Shown piece after piece: positions 46,596-54,329 of a stretch of DNA of 64,000 bases (the first letter of the stretch is position 1; every line of letters starts with the position of its first letter). The DNA is from Moorella thermoacetica. Its GTDB lineage: Bacteria > Bacillota > DSM-521 > Neomoorellales > Neomoorellaceae. The position numbers were made by a program, and so were the translations under genes. The notes beneath the pieces were generated by a model, which worked only from the letters and a program-made list of their open reading frames with translations, was not told the DNA's origin and searched no databases. The stretch is taken from assembly GCF_001267405.1 (NCBI RefSeq), contig NZ_CP012369.1:1452001-1516000 (forward strand), read 5' to 3'.

Positions 46596-48236
46596 TTATA
46601 CAGCTAAAATCGTCAGATGGATAATTCCTTCAGTAACTTTTGGATGGCCTTTTTTTCGATGTGTGCAAGTTAAAACACTACTTGAAAGTGGTTCTTTTAA
46701 GTTTTTCTGTGTGGTTAATGTTGTAGGTTCTTCGCAATGATCCGAAACATTTTTACCCGGCCCGGTAAAGGGGATGTTAAAGTACCCTTCTATCTCCAGG
46801 CTGCCGTCAGCATATATTTTTACCCTCTGCACTAGCTCGCGGGTGATATTCTGCTTTTGAAAAAAGTTTAGTTCATCCACCGACCTTGCCAGGTTTTCAG
46901 CGTACTGGCGCAGGAATTCTACGCCTTTTTGCACTTGTTCCTGGGCGTTAATTACGGCTTCAAGCCTCTTGATATCTTCTTCTATTCTTACTAGCTCTCC
47001 TTCTTGTTCCGCCCGGTAACGCTTGTAGTCTTCTTCGGGCAACGCCTCCAGGATAAAATAGGCCCGGTCAATCCGCTCGATCACCCGTTGCACCTGCTCT
47101 AGCCTCTTCCGCGCTTCCTCCAGGCGCCTCCGGGGAATGCTGGCTGTTTCAAGCTTTTCGCTGGTAATATACTGGTAGAAAAGCTCCGGGTTCTTAATTA
47201 TGGAAGCTATAGTATCCCATACTGTCTTATCTATTTCTTCCGTCCGCCAGGGTGGGAGCCCGCATCTGCCTACCCGGCCCTGGTCGTCAAACTTGGTAGG
47301 GTAACGCCCGGGACAGGTATAATAGCTATACTTCGCCCTCTGGGGATTGTTATGGGTGACGACTGTAAGCCTCCGCCCGCACTCCCCGCATACCAGCAAC
47401 CGCTGCAACAGGAATCTTCTCCTGGTAGTCTTAGGGTTGAAACGCTTGGACCTGGCAAGCATCTCCTGGGCTCTCATAAAGGTTTCCTGGTCAATTATGG
47501 CCGGCACAAGGACCGGTTTCCAATCAGGCTGCTCATCCTTGCGCCTCAACCGGCCTGTATATACGGGATTTTTCAGCATCCGTACCACCGAAGAGTGGAC
47601 CCACCCCTTGCCCCTGGGACCCTGGGGATACACCTGGCCCAGCTTCTGGGTAATCTGCCAGGGAGTTAAGGGTTCCAGGGGATCCGTTAGCCACTCAAAC
47701 ATCTGCTTGACGATTGCGGCTTCCTGGGGATTAATTACCAGGGTATCCCTCTCGGCGTCCCAGTCGTAACCAAAAGGCTTGGCGTAGCAGCGGATCTTGC
47801 CGCTGGCCGCTTTTTTGGCCTTGCCCCTCTGGGTACGCTCCTTGATGAGCGCATGCTCGAATTCGGCAAAGGCCCCCCGCATCTGCAAGAAGAGCATCCC
47901 CTGGGGCGTCTTTTGCCAGTCAAAATTAACAAACTCCAGCCTTACTCCTGCCTTATCAAATTCCCGGCAAAGGATGAGCAAATCTGTAAGGTTGCGGGAA
48001 AGCCTGTCGGGGTCATATACAACTACAAGGTCCACTTTCCCGGCAGCTACGAGCTGCCTCACATAATCCAGGCTAGGGCGGTTCAATTCCGTCCCGGTGT
48101 AAGCGTCTTCAACAACTTCGACTTCTAAAGCCCCTAAAGCCCTGGCCTTCTTCTCGCAGAGTTCTTTCTGGGTGGCCAGGGAAAAACCGAGAGCCTGGTC
48201 CTGGGTGCTTACCCTAGCATATATCACGGCTTTCAT
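46596..48236 (-). CDS. Large serine recombinase (resolvase/integrase)
   Basis: A 546-residue site-specific recombinase. The N-terminal catalytic domain starts MKAVIYARVSTQDQ with nucleophile Ser10. It is followed by a recombinase domain, a zinc-ribbon (CGECGRRL near 310, with C near 345) and a coiled-coil region (370-470) typical of large serine integrases. Such enzymes integrate phages, ICEs or the sigK skin element. It sits at the end of an accessory island, next to a conserved housekeeping gene. Attachment sites could not be identified by eye. Confidence 0.9.
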   Translation of the reverse strand: MKAVIYARVSTQDQALGFSLATQKELCEKKARALGALEVEVVEDAYTGTELNRPSLDYVRQLVAAGKVDLVVVYDPDRLSRNLTDLLILCREFDKAGVRLEFVNFDWQKTPQGMLFLQMRGAFAEFEHALIKERTQRGKAKKAASGKIRCYAKPFGYDWDAERDTLVINPQEAAIVKQMFEWLTDPLEPLTPWQITQKLGQVYPQGPRGKGWVHSSVVRMLKNPVYTGRLRRKDEQPDWKPVLVPAIIDQETFMRAQEMLARSKRFNPKTTRRRFLLQRLLVCGECGRRLTVVTHNNPQRAKYSYYTCPGRYPTKFDDQGRVGRCGLPPWRTEEIDKTVWDTIASIIKNPELFYQYITSEKLETASIPRRRLEEARKRLEQVQRVIERIDRAYFILEALPEEDYKRYRAEQEGELVRIEEDIKRLEAVINAQEQVQKGVEFLRQYAENLARSVDELNFFQKQNITRELVQRVKIYADGSLEIEGYFNIPFTGPGKNVSDHCEEPTTLTTQKNLKEPLSSSVLTCTHRKKGHPKVTEGIIHLTILAV

Positions 48237-48417
48237 CTTTCTTCTTCCCCGTAGCAGGATTCATGTTTATTTCCTTCAACATCTCTTGCGGGTTTTCCTG
48301 CCTGTCAGGGCAGGCCTGGCGTATAATATCAACTACCCGGGCGTAGGCCCTTTTGTGATCGGAAACATTTCCCACAGGAATAACCCTTATCCTGGGTACA
48401 GGCCGCCCCATTTGCAT
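48214..48417 (-). CDS. Small protein overlapping the recombinase, possible recombination directionality partner
   Basis: A 67-residue basic protein that overlaps the recombinase by 23 bp. I start at the ATG at 48415-48417 (MQMGRPVPRIRV), which has GGGGGAG five bases upstream, instead of 48573, which precedes a terminator-like hairpin. It shows a PVGNVSDHKRAYARVVDIIRQ helix. No family was recognised. Its tight coupling to the recombinase suggests a helper role, which is inferred only. Confidence 0.6.
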   Translation of the reverse strand: MQMGRPVPRIRVIPVGNVSDHKRAYARVVDIIRQACPDRQENPQEMLKEINMNPATGKKKDESRDIC

Positions 48418-48494
48418 AAGCTCTCCCCCTTTCCCTATTCCTTTCCTTATGAAAATATGCGCGACTGCTTGTTCGCCCGGCATGTCCTGAAAAA

Positions 48495-48523
48495 CAAAAA
48501 ACCGGGTATAACCCGGTTTTTTA
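48495..48523. terminator. Intrinsic terminator, symmetric
   Basis: ACCGGGT-ATA-ACCCGGT (48501-48517) is flanked by an A-run and a T-run, so it can act on either strand. It lies just upstream of the small protein and next to the left end of the IS remnant. Confidence 0.7.
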
Positions 48524-48524
48524 T

Positions 48525-48961
48525 CCCACATTCCGCACTTTTGGATATAATTACCAACGTTTTCTTGGGGCACTAAAAAATACTTCTACCTGCCACCGCG
48601 AGGTGGAAAAAGATATATTTCCTTACTGAAGCCAGCAAGTTCAAGGGCTCTAATCACCTCCGGCCCCTGATAGTAGTTGCTCACTATTTCTTCATCAACT
48701 GTGCCCTTTAGGATGAAAGGTTGGTGGCGGTATTCTTGGTAGAAGAGTTCTAGGGCTTTTTTGGCGTCGGCCTCACAGGCGAAGGGACGGCGGGAAAGAT
48801 CTTTGGCGGCCTTTTCCAGAACTTCTCTTTGCTTGGCCCACTTTTTCAAGAGACTATTCTCTTTGCGCTTATCCAGGGTTGTGGAGTGGACCACGATTAA
48901 CCGGTAATCGCGCACCCTATAAAAATTATTTTTGGGTTCCTCACAGGGTGCGGAATATGGG
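48525..48961. mobile_element. Internally deleted insertion sequence with 14-bp terminal inverted repeats (IS1634-like)
   Basis: The left end CCCACATTCCGCAC (48525-48538) and right end GTGCGGAATATGGG (48948-48961) are inverted repeats matching at 13 of 14 positions. Between them lies only a ~110-residue transposase C-terminus. The full IS should be about 1.6-2 kb, so most is gone. No clear target duplication was found. This is a non-autonomous derivative. Confidence 0.6.
48586..48915 (-). pseudogene. IS1634-family transposase, C-terminal fragment
   Basis: Encodes ~109 residues (MRDYRLIVVHSTTLDKRKEN, then KDLSRRPFACEADAKKALELF) resembling the DDE-transposase C-terminal part of the IS1634 family, in which long proteins of over 500 aa are usual. 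The N-terminal catalytic part is missing. It lies within matching inverted repeats. Family call is from memory of conserved text, so moderate confidence. Confidence 0.55.
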
Positions 48962-48963
48962 TT

Positions 48964-49350
48964 TTAAGATATACCCGCCAAATATGCGGACACCTCGTCG
49001 ATTAAAGACCGGACAGCTTTTCTCGCATCCGCAGCTTCTTGAAGGCTGAAACTCTTAAAGTCGTCATAATCAGCCTCGGAACGCATGGCAAAAATCGTAG
49101 ACAGGGTTTTACTCGCTTCTTTACTTATTACTCCAGTTTTCACATATTCACGGTTAAACAATGAAATAACGCCGCTATGTTTGGCTGAATCTAGCTTTTT
49201 AAGGGCCAGTAATGCCCTCACAGCATGAAATGCTGCATAATAAAAGCGGTTAATAGCACCATTGTAAAATCCCACATCTAATAGCTGTTCTCCTTCTTTG
49301 AAGGTCCTCTCGGCTTTTTCCAGCCGCCACCGGCATAAATCTATACTCAC
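48964..49350 (-). CDS. HEPN-domain protein (toxin partner)
   Basis: A 128-residue helical protein with the HEPN pattern: RLEKAERTFKEGEQLL, then NGAINRFYYAAFHAVRALL, and a C-terminal helix. HEPN proteins are RNases or RNase-like partners of minimal nucleotidyltransferases. It overlaps its MNT partner by 4 bp. The classical RxxxxH motif is not seen in standard form, so activity is uncertain. Confidence 0.82.
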   Translation of the reverse strand: MSIDLCRWRLEKAERTFKEGEQLLDVGFYNGAINRFYYAAFHAVRALLALKKLDSAKHSGVISLFNREYVKTGVISKEASKTLSTIFAMRSEADYDDFKSFSLQEAADARKAVRSLIDEVSAYLAGIS

Positions 49351-49682
49351 AGAGGTATCCCCTCTTCCTGGATGGACTTATAAAAAAAAGTCTCCTGGAA
49401 TAGTGGACCTGAATAACGCGCCGCTGACATGATTATTGGTGAGATTACAACGTCATACTTTAAATTTATATCTACTGCTGCTTCGATTACTATTTCCCTG
49501 GTAAGCTTATCCTCGTTTTTTACAACGACAAGAATATCAATATCCGACTCAGGTGTAGCAGTACCCCGGGCTACCGAACCAAACAGGCGAGTTGCTAGAA
49601 GTTTTCCACCCAACTGTTGCTTCAAGAGCTCGCAAAACTCTTTGATAGCCTTATCTATCCTGCTGGATATAATCTTCCTCAT
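49347..49682 (-). CDS. Minimal nucleotidyltransferase (MNT), HEPN partner
   Basis: A 111-residue NT fold. The catalytic signature is LFGSVARGTATPESDIDILVV. In HEPN/MNT pairs the MNT adenylylates or AMPylates the HEPN toxin to neutralise it. I start at the ATG at 49680-49682 (MRKIIS) with GAGGATGG upstream; other ATGs are within 30 nt. Operon of two genes. Confidence 0.82.
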   Translation of the reverse strand: MRKIISSRIDKAIKEFCELLKQQLGGKLLATRLFGSVARGTATPESDIDILVVVKNEDKLTREIVIEAAVDINLKYDVVISPIIMSAARYSGPLFQETFFYKSIQEEGIPL

Positions 49683-49774
49683 GGTCACCATCCTCTTTTG
49701 CACCATAGGCATACAGCTTTTACCATCGTGAATCTTCCCTCCCCTTCAATGGAGGGAGAATTCACTTACCCCGG

Positions 49775-50077
49775 TTACAACTGGTACTCTATTGTTTCCG
49801 GTTGGGTCAAGATATGGCGGATAAAGTTTCCTTCCCGTTTCATTAAACCTTCTACTTCTTCGGGTGTATAGGCTAAAGGTTCTACCGGCTCCATAATGCG
49901 GGCAACAGCTTTACCAAGGACCTCACACCTGCGCCAGGCCGGCATTTTAGAAAAATCACTGGAGATTACTATAAGGTCTATGTCGCTGTTCTCGTTGGCC
50001 TCACCCCTTGCATGAGACCCATAAAGGAAAGCTCTGTCTACTTTAATGCCTTGCGAGGTTACCGCCCGGAGGAGTGT
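49775..50077 (-). pseudogene. Minimal nucleotidyltransferase, N-terminally damaged
   Basis: Frame from 50077 reads VTSQGIKVDRAFLYGSHARG and then ENSDIDLIVIS, a clear MNT, and ends IRHILTQPETIEYQL at 49775. No ATG, GTG or TTG codon lies in this frame upstream of the NT core before a stop at 50078-50080. It may be expressed by frameshift from the HEPN gene that overlaps it, or be a dead copy. Confidence 0.65.
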
Positions 50078-50328
50078 TCAAGATTGGAATGAATTCTTTT
50101 TTATCATCGCCCAGGTTAACCTGGGCTAATTTGGCTAGCCTGATAAGGTCGTGAATTTTAGGTGGGATGGTTCCTGTACGCTCCGCTATAACTGCTTTAA
50201 GTCCTTTTTCTATTGCTAGATGGCACATGAATACAGTATAGCCATACCTGCCGGCTTTTGTGCATAGCTTCGGCAGTTTCCAGGTCGTATTCGGCCTCTT
50301 TAAGCCATTCTCCTGCCTCCGGGCACAT
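50043..50328 (-). pseudogene. HEPN-domain gene with a frameshift
   Basis: The start reads MCPEAGEWLKEAEYDLETA in one frame up to about 50259. The rest (GRYGYTVFMCHLAIEKGLKA, then KIHDLIRLAKLAQVNLGD) is in a second frame. The switch lies at a TTTT/AAAA run (50256-50259); one base fewer restores a complete HEPN protein of about 95 aa. Overlaps the damaged MNT. Natural pseudogene, sequencing error or slippage are all possible. Confidence 0.7.
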
Positions 50329-50382
50329 ACAGCTTTTTCCACCTTTCAAATACATAGTACCATATAGTGTCAGAAAAAGCAA

Positions 50383-50861
50383 TCAAATGACCCTTATATC
50401 TAATCCGGCCACCAGGGCGTCATCTATCCCTTTTTCTTCTTTCGACTTGGCTCTCCATATCGTATCCCGTACCGTTATGCCCAATTTCTTTAATTCTGCC
50501 ACCAGCATTCTTTTACCCCTGGCCACTTCTTTATTTGTTTCCTTGTCCCTGTCGTAGGCGATAACTACTTCTTTTGCCCCCAGTTCCATCACCACCGGGA
50601 CCACCGGTTTCCAGGAGGTGGCGCCCTGGGCGCCGACTACCTCTGCAGCTGCATGAGGGTGAGCGAGGGAGCCTTTAAACACATTACCCTCAGCAACGGC
50701 CAGTTGGCCCACCTGCACCAGCTGCAACCGGGCAGGGTAATCCCTGACAAGGAACGGCTGTTAAACCCGCACCAGTCCGTTTTGCCGCAAACAGGGCAGG
50801 GCTCGCGCCGTGAAGCTTTTCTAAAACCCTCATACTCTAGCTCTACCCTGGCCGCTCCCAT
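50383..50861 (-). pseudogene. DUF3854/toprim primase-like gene, frameshifted and truncated
   Basis: One frame (50637-50861) holds MGAARVELEYEGFRKASRR and the zinc-finger CPVCGKTDWC. A second (50383-50727) holds VVIAYDRDKETNKEVARGK, then KKLGITVRDTIWR and GIDDALVAG, typical of the DUF3854 domain in plasmid- or phage-encoded primases. The join lies near 50755. The predicted whole is ~160 aa, far shorter than normal. A replicon remnant. Confidence 0.6.
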
Positions 50862-50888
50862 TTCTCTTCTCCTCCTTTGCTTACGGCT

Positions 50889-51050
50889 TTATCTGTCAAC
50901 CCTTCTGGCTTTAAGGGAGGTAACGCCGCACCAATAGTCTGACGGCTTGATGCCCCACTTCTTGCAGGCGAGGCGTTTCGCCTGGCTGGAATCCTTGGCT
51001 TCCACAACCAGTTTTCTCCCGCTCGGCGCCTTGACTTCGTACTGTGGCAT
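50889..51050 (-). CDS. 53-residue small protein
   Basis: Starts at the ATG at 51048-51050 with GGAGG nine bases upstream and stops at 50889. The sequence begins MPQYEVKAPSGRKLVVEA and ends VTSLKARRVDR. It is basic with two cysteines. No family was recognised. A good ribosome site supports translation. It lies between two decayed replication genes. Confidence 0.6.
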   Translation of the reverse strand: MPQYEVKAPSGRKLVVEAKDSSQAKRLACKKWGIKPSDYWCGVTSLKARRVDR

Positions 51051-51137
51051 TAGTTGCTGCCTCCTTTTTTGTGCCCTGCCTCCCGGGCGGCAGGCTGTTT
51101 ACCCGGGAGGCAGGGCTATAATCCGGCTCGCTATTCC

Positions 51138-51675
51138 TTATGCCGCCCTATCCGCCGTCATGCCGGCTGCCTCGAAGATGCGACTTAACACTTCCTCCAC
51201 TTCCCCCAGGACCGCCATAATCGCCTTCAGGGCCATCCTTGGCTCCTGGCCGGCGTAATGCTTGATGTACTCCCACCCGTGCCAGAGGTATCCTTGCGCC
51301 CCGTAGAGCTCGCATAAAACGCAGGCCACCGTTTCCGCAACTATCTCCTGGTCCCGGTGCTGGCCGCCATGCTTGAAAGGGATCATGCAGGTAATATATG
51401 TTCGTCTGGTTTAACCCCCGCCGCTTCCAGCTTACTAAACCGGCGGTCCTAAGTTCTTTCAGGTATTTCTCTATTGTGTTCCTATGGCAGCCGGCAATCT
51501 GGGCCAACCGCTCATGCCCTGGCCAGCACTCATTTTCTTGCCAGGCAAAGGATAAAAGAATGATATAAAGCCATCGCGCCCCTATTGAGAGGGAAGAATC
51601 GTATAAAACTGCATTGGGCGCCGAAGTAAAGCCCTTCTTGAGTACGGGACTGTCGATTATTAGGGTCTTTTCCAA
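51138..51675 (-). pseudogene. Fused remnants: HTH replication-type N-terminus and ArdC-like C-terminus
   Basis: The frame from 51675 reads MEKTLIIDSPVLKKGFTSAP, then a HTH_36-type helix-turn-helix (WPGHERLAQIAGCHRNTIEKY cut short). Past ~51385 this frame becomes low-complexity, while another frame (51138-51386) reads HRDQEIVAETVACVLCELYG, resembling the C-terminal part of ArdC-type zinc peptidases. A deletion has probably joined two genes out of frame. The HTH part might still be expressed. Confidence 0.55.
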
Positions 51676-51703
51676 AGTGCCCCCTCCTTTTCCGCTGCCT
51701 GCA

Positions 51704-51735
51704 ATAAAAAAGCCGGTGGTTTTTAGACCACCGGC
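51704..51735 (-). terminator. Terminator of the YgiT/DUF4258 operon
   Basis: On the minus strand GCCGGTGGT-CTAAAA-ACCACCGGC (51712-51735) is followed by TTTTTTATT. A strong intrinsic terminator just downstream of the antitoxin stop. Confidence 0.9.
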
Positions 51736-51753
51736 AAGGAGAAGGTTACTTTC

Positions 51754-52008
51754 TTAAGCTTGGGCAATATGGCGGAATGGCAATACCGGCACATTAATTT
51801 GCTTAATTGGTTTGATATCCGAATCCAATAGAACATCTATATCCTTGGAAGTCCTGGCGGAAATTAATTGTTCACCGCAGTCTTTACAAACCTGGGCCGG
51901 TACTCCTTCTATCACGATTAATCGGCCTTTATAACGAAAATCAAGCTGGATTAGTTTCTCTTCTAGCGTTCCCCCGCATACTGGGCAAATACTTTGGTCG
52001 TTCTTCAT
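51754..52008 (-). CDS. YgiT-type zinc-finger antitoxin-like protein
   Basis: An 84-residue protein. CPVCGG near the N-terminus and CKDCGEQ near residue 45 form a zinc site, as in the N-terminal part of MqsA. The C-terminus LDSDIKPIKQINVPV is short, and the helix-turn-helix of MqsA is absent. I start at the ATG at 52006-52008 with AGGAG upstream. It overlaps nothing, but follows the DUF4258 gene by 5 bp. Probably the antitoxin of the pair. Confidence 0.8.
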   Translation of the reverse strand: MKNDQSICPVCGGTLEEKLIQLDFRYKGRLIVIEGVPAQVCKDCGEQLISARTSKDIDVLLDSDIKPIKQINVPVLPFRHIAQA

Positions 52009-52013
52009 GGCGG

Positions 52014-52319
52014 TTACTCCTTTCGCCTGACTTTGTAATCTATCCACTTTTTCTCATCCGGAAGGTAGAGGGTGATAATATCGCTTATGGGCGCCAAACT
52101 GCAAACTACATGTAACGGCAGCCCGGAAAGTGTGTGACCGTAAATAAGGTAACTTGGAAAAGGTTTATCGTTGGGATATTCTTCGATAATTTCTCCATTC
52201 AATATAGCGGCTTCCATATCGCCAGTTGTAATTCCCCGCTCCTTGGAACGAATTGCAGCATGGACTGTTAAACGGTATTGCCCCTTTCTTATTTTGTCCC
52301 GGATTTTCTCTATATCCAA
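52014..52319 (-). CDS. DUF4258-domain protein, probable toxin
   Basis: A 101-residue protein. RLTVHAAIRSKERGITTGDM and EIIEEYPNDKPFPSYLIYG match DUF4258, a BECR-fold RNase relative usually next to YgiT/MqsA-type proteins. It likely cleaves RNA, which is inferred. Typical gene order, toxin first. Confidence 0.78.
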   Translation of the reverse strand: MDIEKIRDKIRKGQYRLTVHAAIRSKERGITTGDMEAAILNGEIIEEYPNDKPFPSYLIYGHTLSGLPLHVVCSLAPISDIITLYLPDEKKWIDYKVRRKE

Positions 52320-52340
52320 GGTTTTCTCCTCCGTTATAAG

Positions 52341-52754
52341 TTATAGTACCATACGTAATTGACGGAAACAATCTATGTAACCCACAATCTCTCTCCACGA
52401 GGTAAAAGCCTTAATTCCGCGCCCTTTAGTATTCAGGTTATAAGGCCACGCCGGAACTAATACCCTTCCAACCGCCTTTTGTAATTGAAGCACCTCTGCC
52501 GGGTCATCCTCAAAAACCAGGTCAATACTGTAATAAAGCGCAAAAAACTTTTTGTGTCCCCTGGGCAGGAAAACAATAGAACCGCGCGGGAAGCCATGGG
52601 CAGCAAGCCATGCCCGGGTTAAATCGATTGCCAGGACGGGCCTGCTTGTCAAATACACGATTTCATGCCCCAACTTCGCAAGAATATCCAGTTCTGATAC
52701 CTGTATGTGCACCGGTACAAACGGGTTCTTCTCCCCCACCTCTGGCCACCACAT
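52341..52754 (-). CDS. HAD-like protein lacking motif I (truncated?)
   Basis: A 137-residue protein. HEIVYLTSRPVL is HAD motif II and DLVFEDDPAEV is motif IV, as in 5'-nucleotidase-type HADs. No DxD motif I is found before residue 30, so catalysis is doubtful or the true start lies upstream. It begins 4 bp inside the end of the previous gene region and is in the same direction. It could be a truncated copy. Confidence 0.6.
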   Translation of the reverse strand: MWWPEVGEKNPFVPVHIQVSELDILAKLGHEIVYLTSRPVLAIDLTRAWLAAHGFPRGSIVFLPRGHKKFFALYYSIDLVFEDDPAEVLQLQKAVGRVLVPAWPYNLNTKGRGIKAFTSWREIVGYIDCFRQLRMVL

Positions 52755-52757
52755 CTC

Positions 52758-53015
52758 CTAAAAATCAAAAACCCCCGCCAGGGTTTCCCGGAATTCGATA
52801 GGGTCAATTTTCTTCCCTTCCCCATTGCCAGCGCCTGAAGTAGGAGGAATAGACCCCCGCTCTTCCAGCTTGGCCAGCCTTTCTTCTATGGCCGCCAGGC
52901 GCATCCCCAGGTCCAACCATTCCCGAGCAACTTTCGGCCTTATACGGGGCGGGTACCGAAATACGGGATGTTCTGACGGCAACCGCAAATCAAGGCGCTT
53001 CAAGGTTTCAGGCAC
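52758..53015 (-). CDS. Small coiled-coil hypothetical protein
   Basis: An 85-residue protein. The middle (MRLAAIEERLAKLEERG) forms a short coiled coil; the N-terminus is basic and proline-rich, and the end reads IEFRETLAGVFDF. Start supported by GAGGTG seven bases upstream of the ATG. No family recognised. Possibly an accessory-element protein. Confidence 0.6.
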   Translation of the reverse strand: MPETLKRLDLRLPSEHPVFRYPPRIRPKVAREWLDLGMRLAAIEERLAKLEERGSIPPTSGAGNGEGKKIDPIEFRETLAGVFDF

Positions 53016-53101
53016 ATTTTTTCACCTCGTTTGCCGCAAATAACTTATATTACACCCTATAAACCCCACCGTTGCGGCAAAATCTCTTAAAAAACAATTC
53101 T

Positions 53102-53716
53102 TTAGTTGAATAAAGTCCACAGAGGCGTAAAATTGTACCGTCCGTCATTGATCGTCACGACCCAGCTGGTGCCGCTGTCCCCCATGTCGAGGGGGTTGGT
53201 CGGCGATGCGCTGGTGGTGTTCGGTACGGCTTTGAACCACGTCCCGTAGACGTTATGGTAAAAGATGTTCCTCACGGCGGTGCTGCCCTGCTTGGCTCCG
53301 GCGTCCGTGACGTTATAGTACCCGTCAGTTGCAGGCCACTCCAGGGCCTCCAGCCAGGTGCTCAAGTCCTGCGGGATCGCCGCAGGATGCAGGAAGCCGT
53401 ACCCTTTCTCTATGTTGAGGCTGCCCGTGGACCAGTCTATGGGCGCGAAGAGCAGGTCCGGCGCGAAGCGGCTCTCCGGGGGCATATTGACAAATTGGGT
53501 ATCGCTGGGCAGGTTATTCTGGCTAAACTGCCCTATCTCGAAGGGGTTCACCAGGTAGAACTGGAAGAATGCCCCCTCGGTATAGGCGTATTTTAGGCCG
53601 TAGGGGCCTTGCGTCGCAGTCGCAAAGGCGCCGGCCTCCCGCGGCAAAGAAAGCACCAGCGCCATTACCAGGGCGAGAGAAAGAAAAGAGGAGAGAAAAC
53701 CTCTCCTTCCGTACAT
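53102..53716 (-). CDS. Secreted protein of unknown function
   Basis: A 204-residue protein from the ATG at 53716 (MYGRRGFLSSFLSLALVMAL), with a clear signal peptide cut after GAFA-type residues around 31-34. The mature part is rich in aromatic and Asn/Thr residues (FQFYLVNPFEIGQFSQNN; NIFYHNVYGTWFKAV) and has no cysteine or recognised domain. It has a good ribosome site (GGGAGGTGAG) but separated from the ATG by a perfect hairpin. It follows the stalk-domain gene. Confidence 0.65.
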   Translation of the reverse strand: MYGRRGFLSSFLSLALVMALVLSLPREAGAFATATQGPYGLKYAYTEGAFFQFYLVNPFEIGQFSQNNLPSDTQFVNMPPESRFAPDLLFAPIDWSTGSLNIEKGYGFLHPAAIPQDLSTWLEALEWPATDGYYNVTDAGAKQGSTAVRNIFYHNVYGTWFKAVPNTTSASPTNPLDMGDSGTSWVVTINDGRYNFTPLWTLFN

Positions 53717-53723
53717 AGCCGCC

Positions 53724-53748
53724 GGCCCCGGCATAGACTGCCGGGGCC
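53724..53748. other. 10-bp perfect hairpin upstream of the secreted-protein start
   Basis: GGCCCCGGCA-TAGAC-TGCCGGGGCC is a perfect stem between the GGAGG and the ATG at 53716. If folded, the ribosome site lies ~12 nt from the ATG across the hairpin, a normal spacing. If unfolded, it is ~37 nt away. It could control initiation, or be a remnant terminator without a U-run. Confidence 0.45.
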
Positions 53749-53776
53749 GCTCACCTCCCGTATAAATTTAGATTTG

Positions 53777-54274
53777 TTACTTCTGCGGCAGATAAATGCC
53801 CACTATCTTATCGGGACCATCATCATAACCAACCTCGTACCCGAACGTCTCGGCCACGAACCTGGCTGGCAGGAACACACGGTCGTCTCTCATCAGCGGG
53901 GCCACGTCCATTTCCTGGGGCTTGCCGTTGACATAGAGGGTCTTGCTGCCCACCTGGAGCTCCAACGTGGTGCCATCCATGCTTAAAGCAACGGTCTGGC
54001 TTGCCTCATCCCAATTTACGTCCTTCTCCGCCACACCCAGGCCGTAGGCCAGGTAGCGCACGGGCACATAGGCACGGTCGTTCTCGATGAAGGGTGCCAC
54101 ATCCATCTTGCAATTTACAGATTTGGTTGTGTCTTCTGGAGTTGTATATCCAAAAACGTTGTAACCTATCGTAAAATCAACGTTTAAATTCTTCGCTTCC
54201 GCCACGCCCCCGGCCGCCAGGGCCAGCGTCACGGCCAGGAGGAAAGCAATGAGAAGGTTAATTTTACGGGGCAT
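53777..54274 (-). CDS. Secreted stalk-domain (copper amine oxidase N-type) protein
   Basis: A 165-residue protein with a signal peptide (MPRKINLLIAFLLAVTLALA, cut near 28). Two repeats of the stalk domain follow: DVAPFIENDRAYVPVRYLAYGLG and DVAPLMRDDRVFLPARFVAETFG. These domains form beta structures at the surface of clostridia. Start at 54274 with GGAGG eight bases upstream, not 54358. No catalytic domain is attached. Confidence 0.85.
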   Translation of the reverse strand: MPRKINLLIAFLLAVTLALAAGGVAEAKNLNVDFTIGYNVFGYTTPEDTTKSVNCKMDVAPFIENDRAYVPVRYLAYGLGVAEKDVNWDEASQTVALSMDGTTLELQVGSKTLYVNGKPQEMDVAPLMRDDRVFLPARFVAETFGYEVGYDDGPDKIVGIYLPQK

Positions 54275-54329
54275 GGTATCAGCCTCCATTACTTTGGTAG
54301 GAATCAAAAAGCACCGGCGTACCGGTACT

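Noticed and set aside
46560-46640. Attachment site core next to the recombinase
   Set aside because: No convincing direct repeat was found with the other side of the island by eye.
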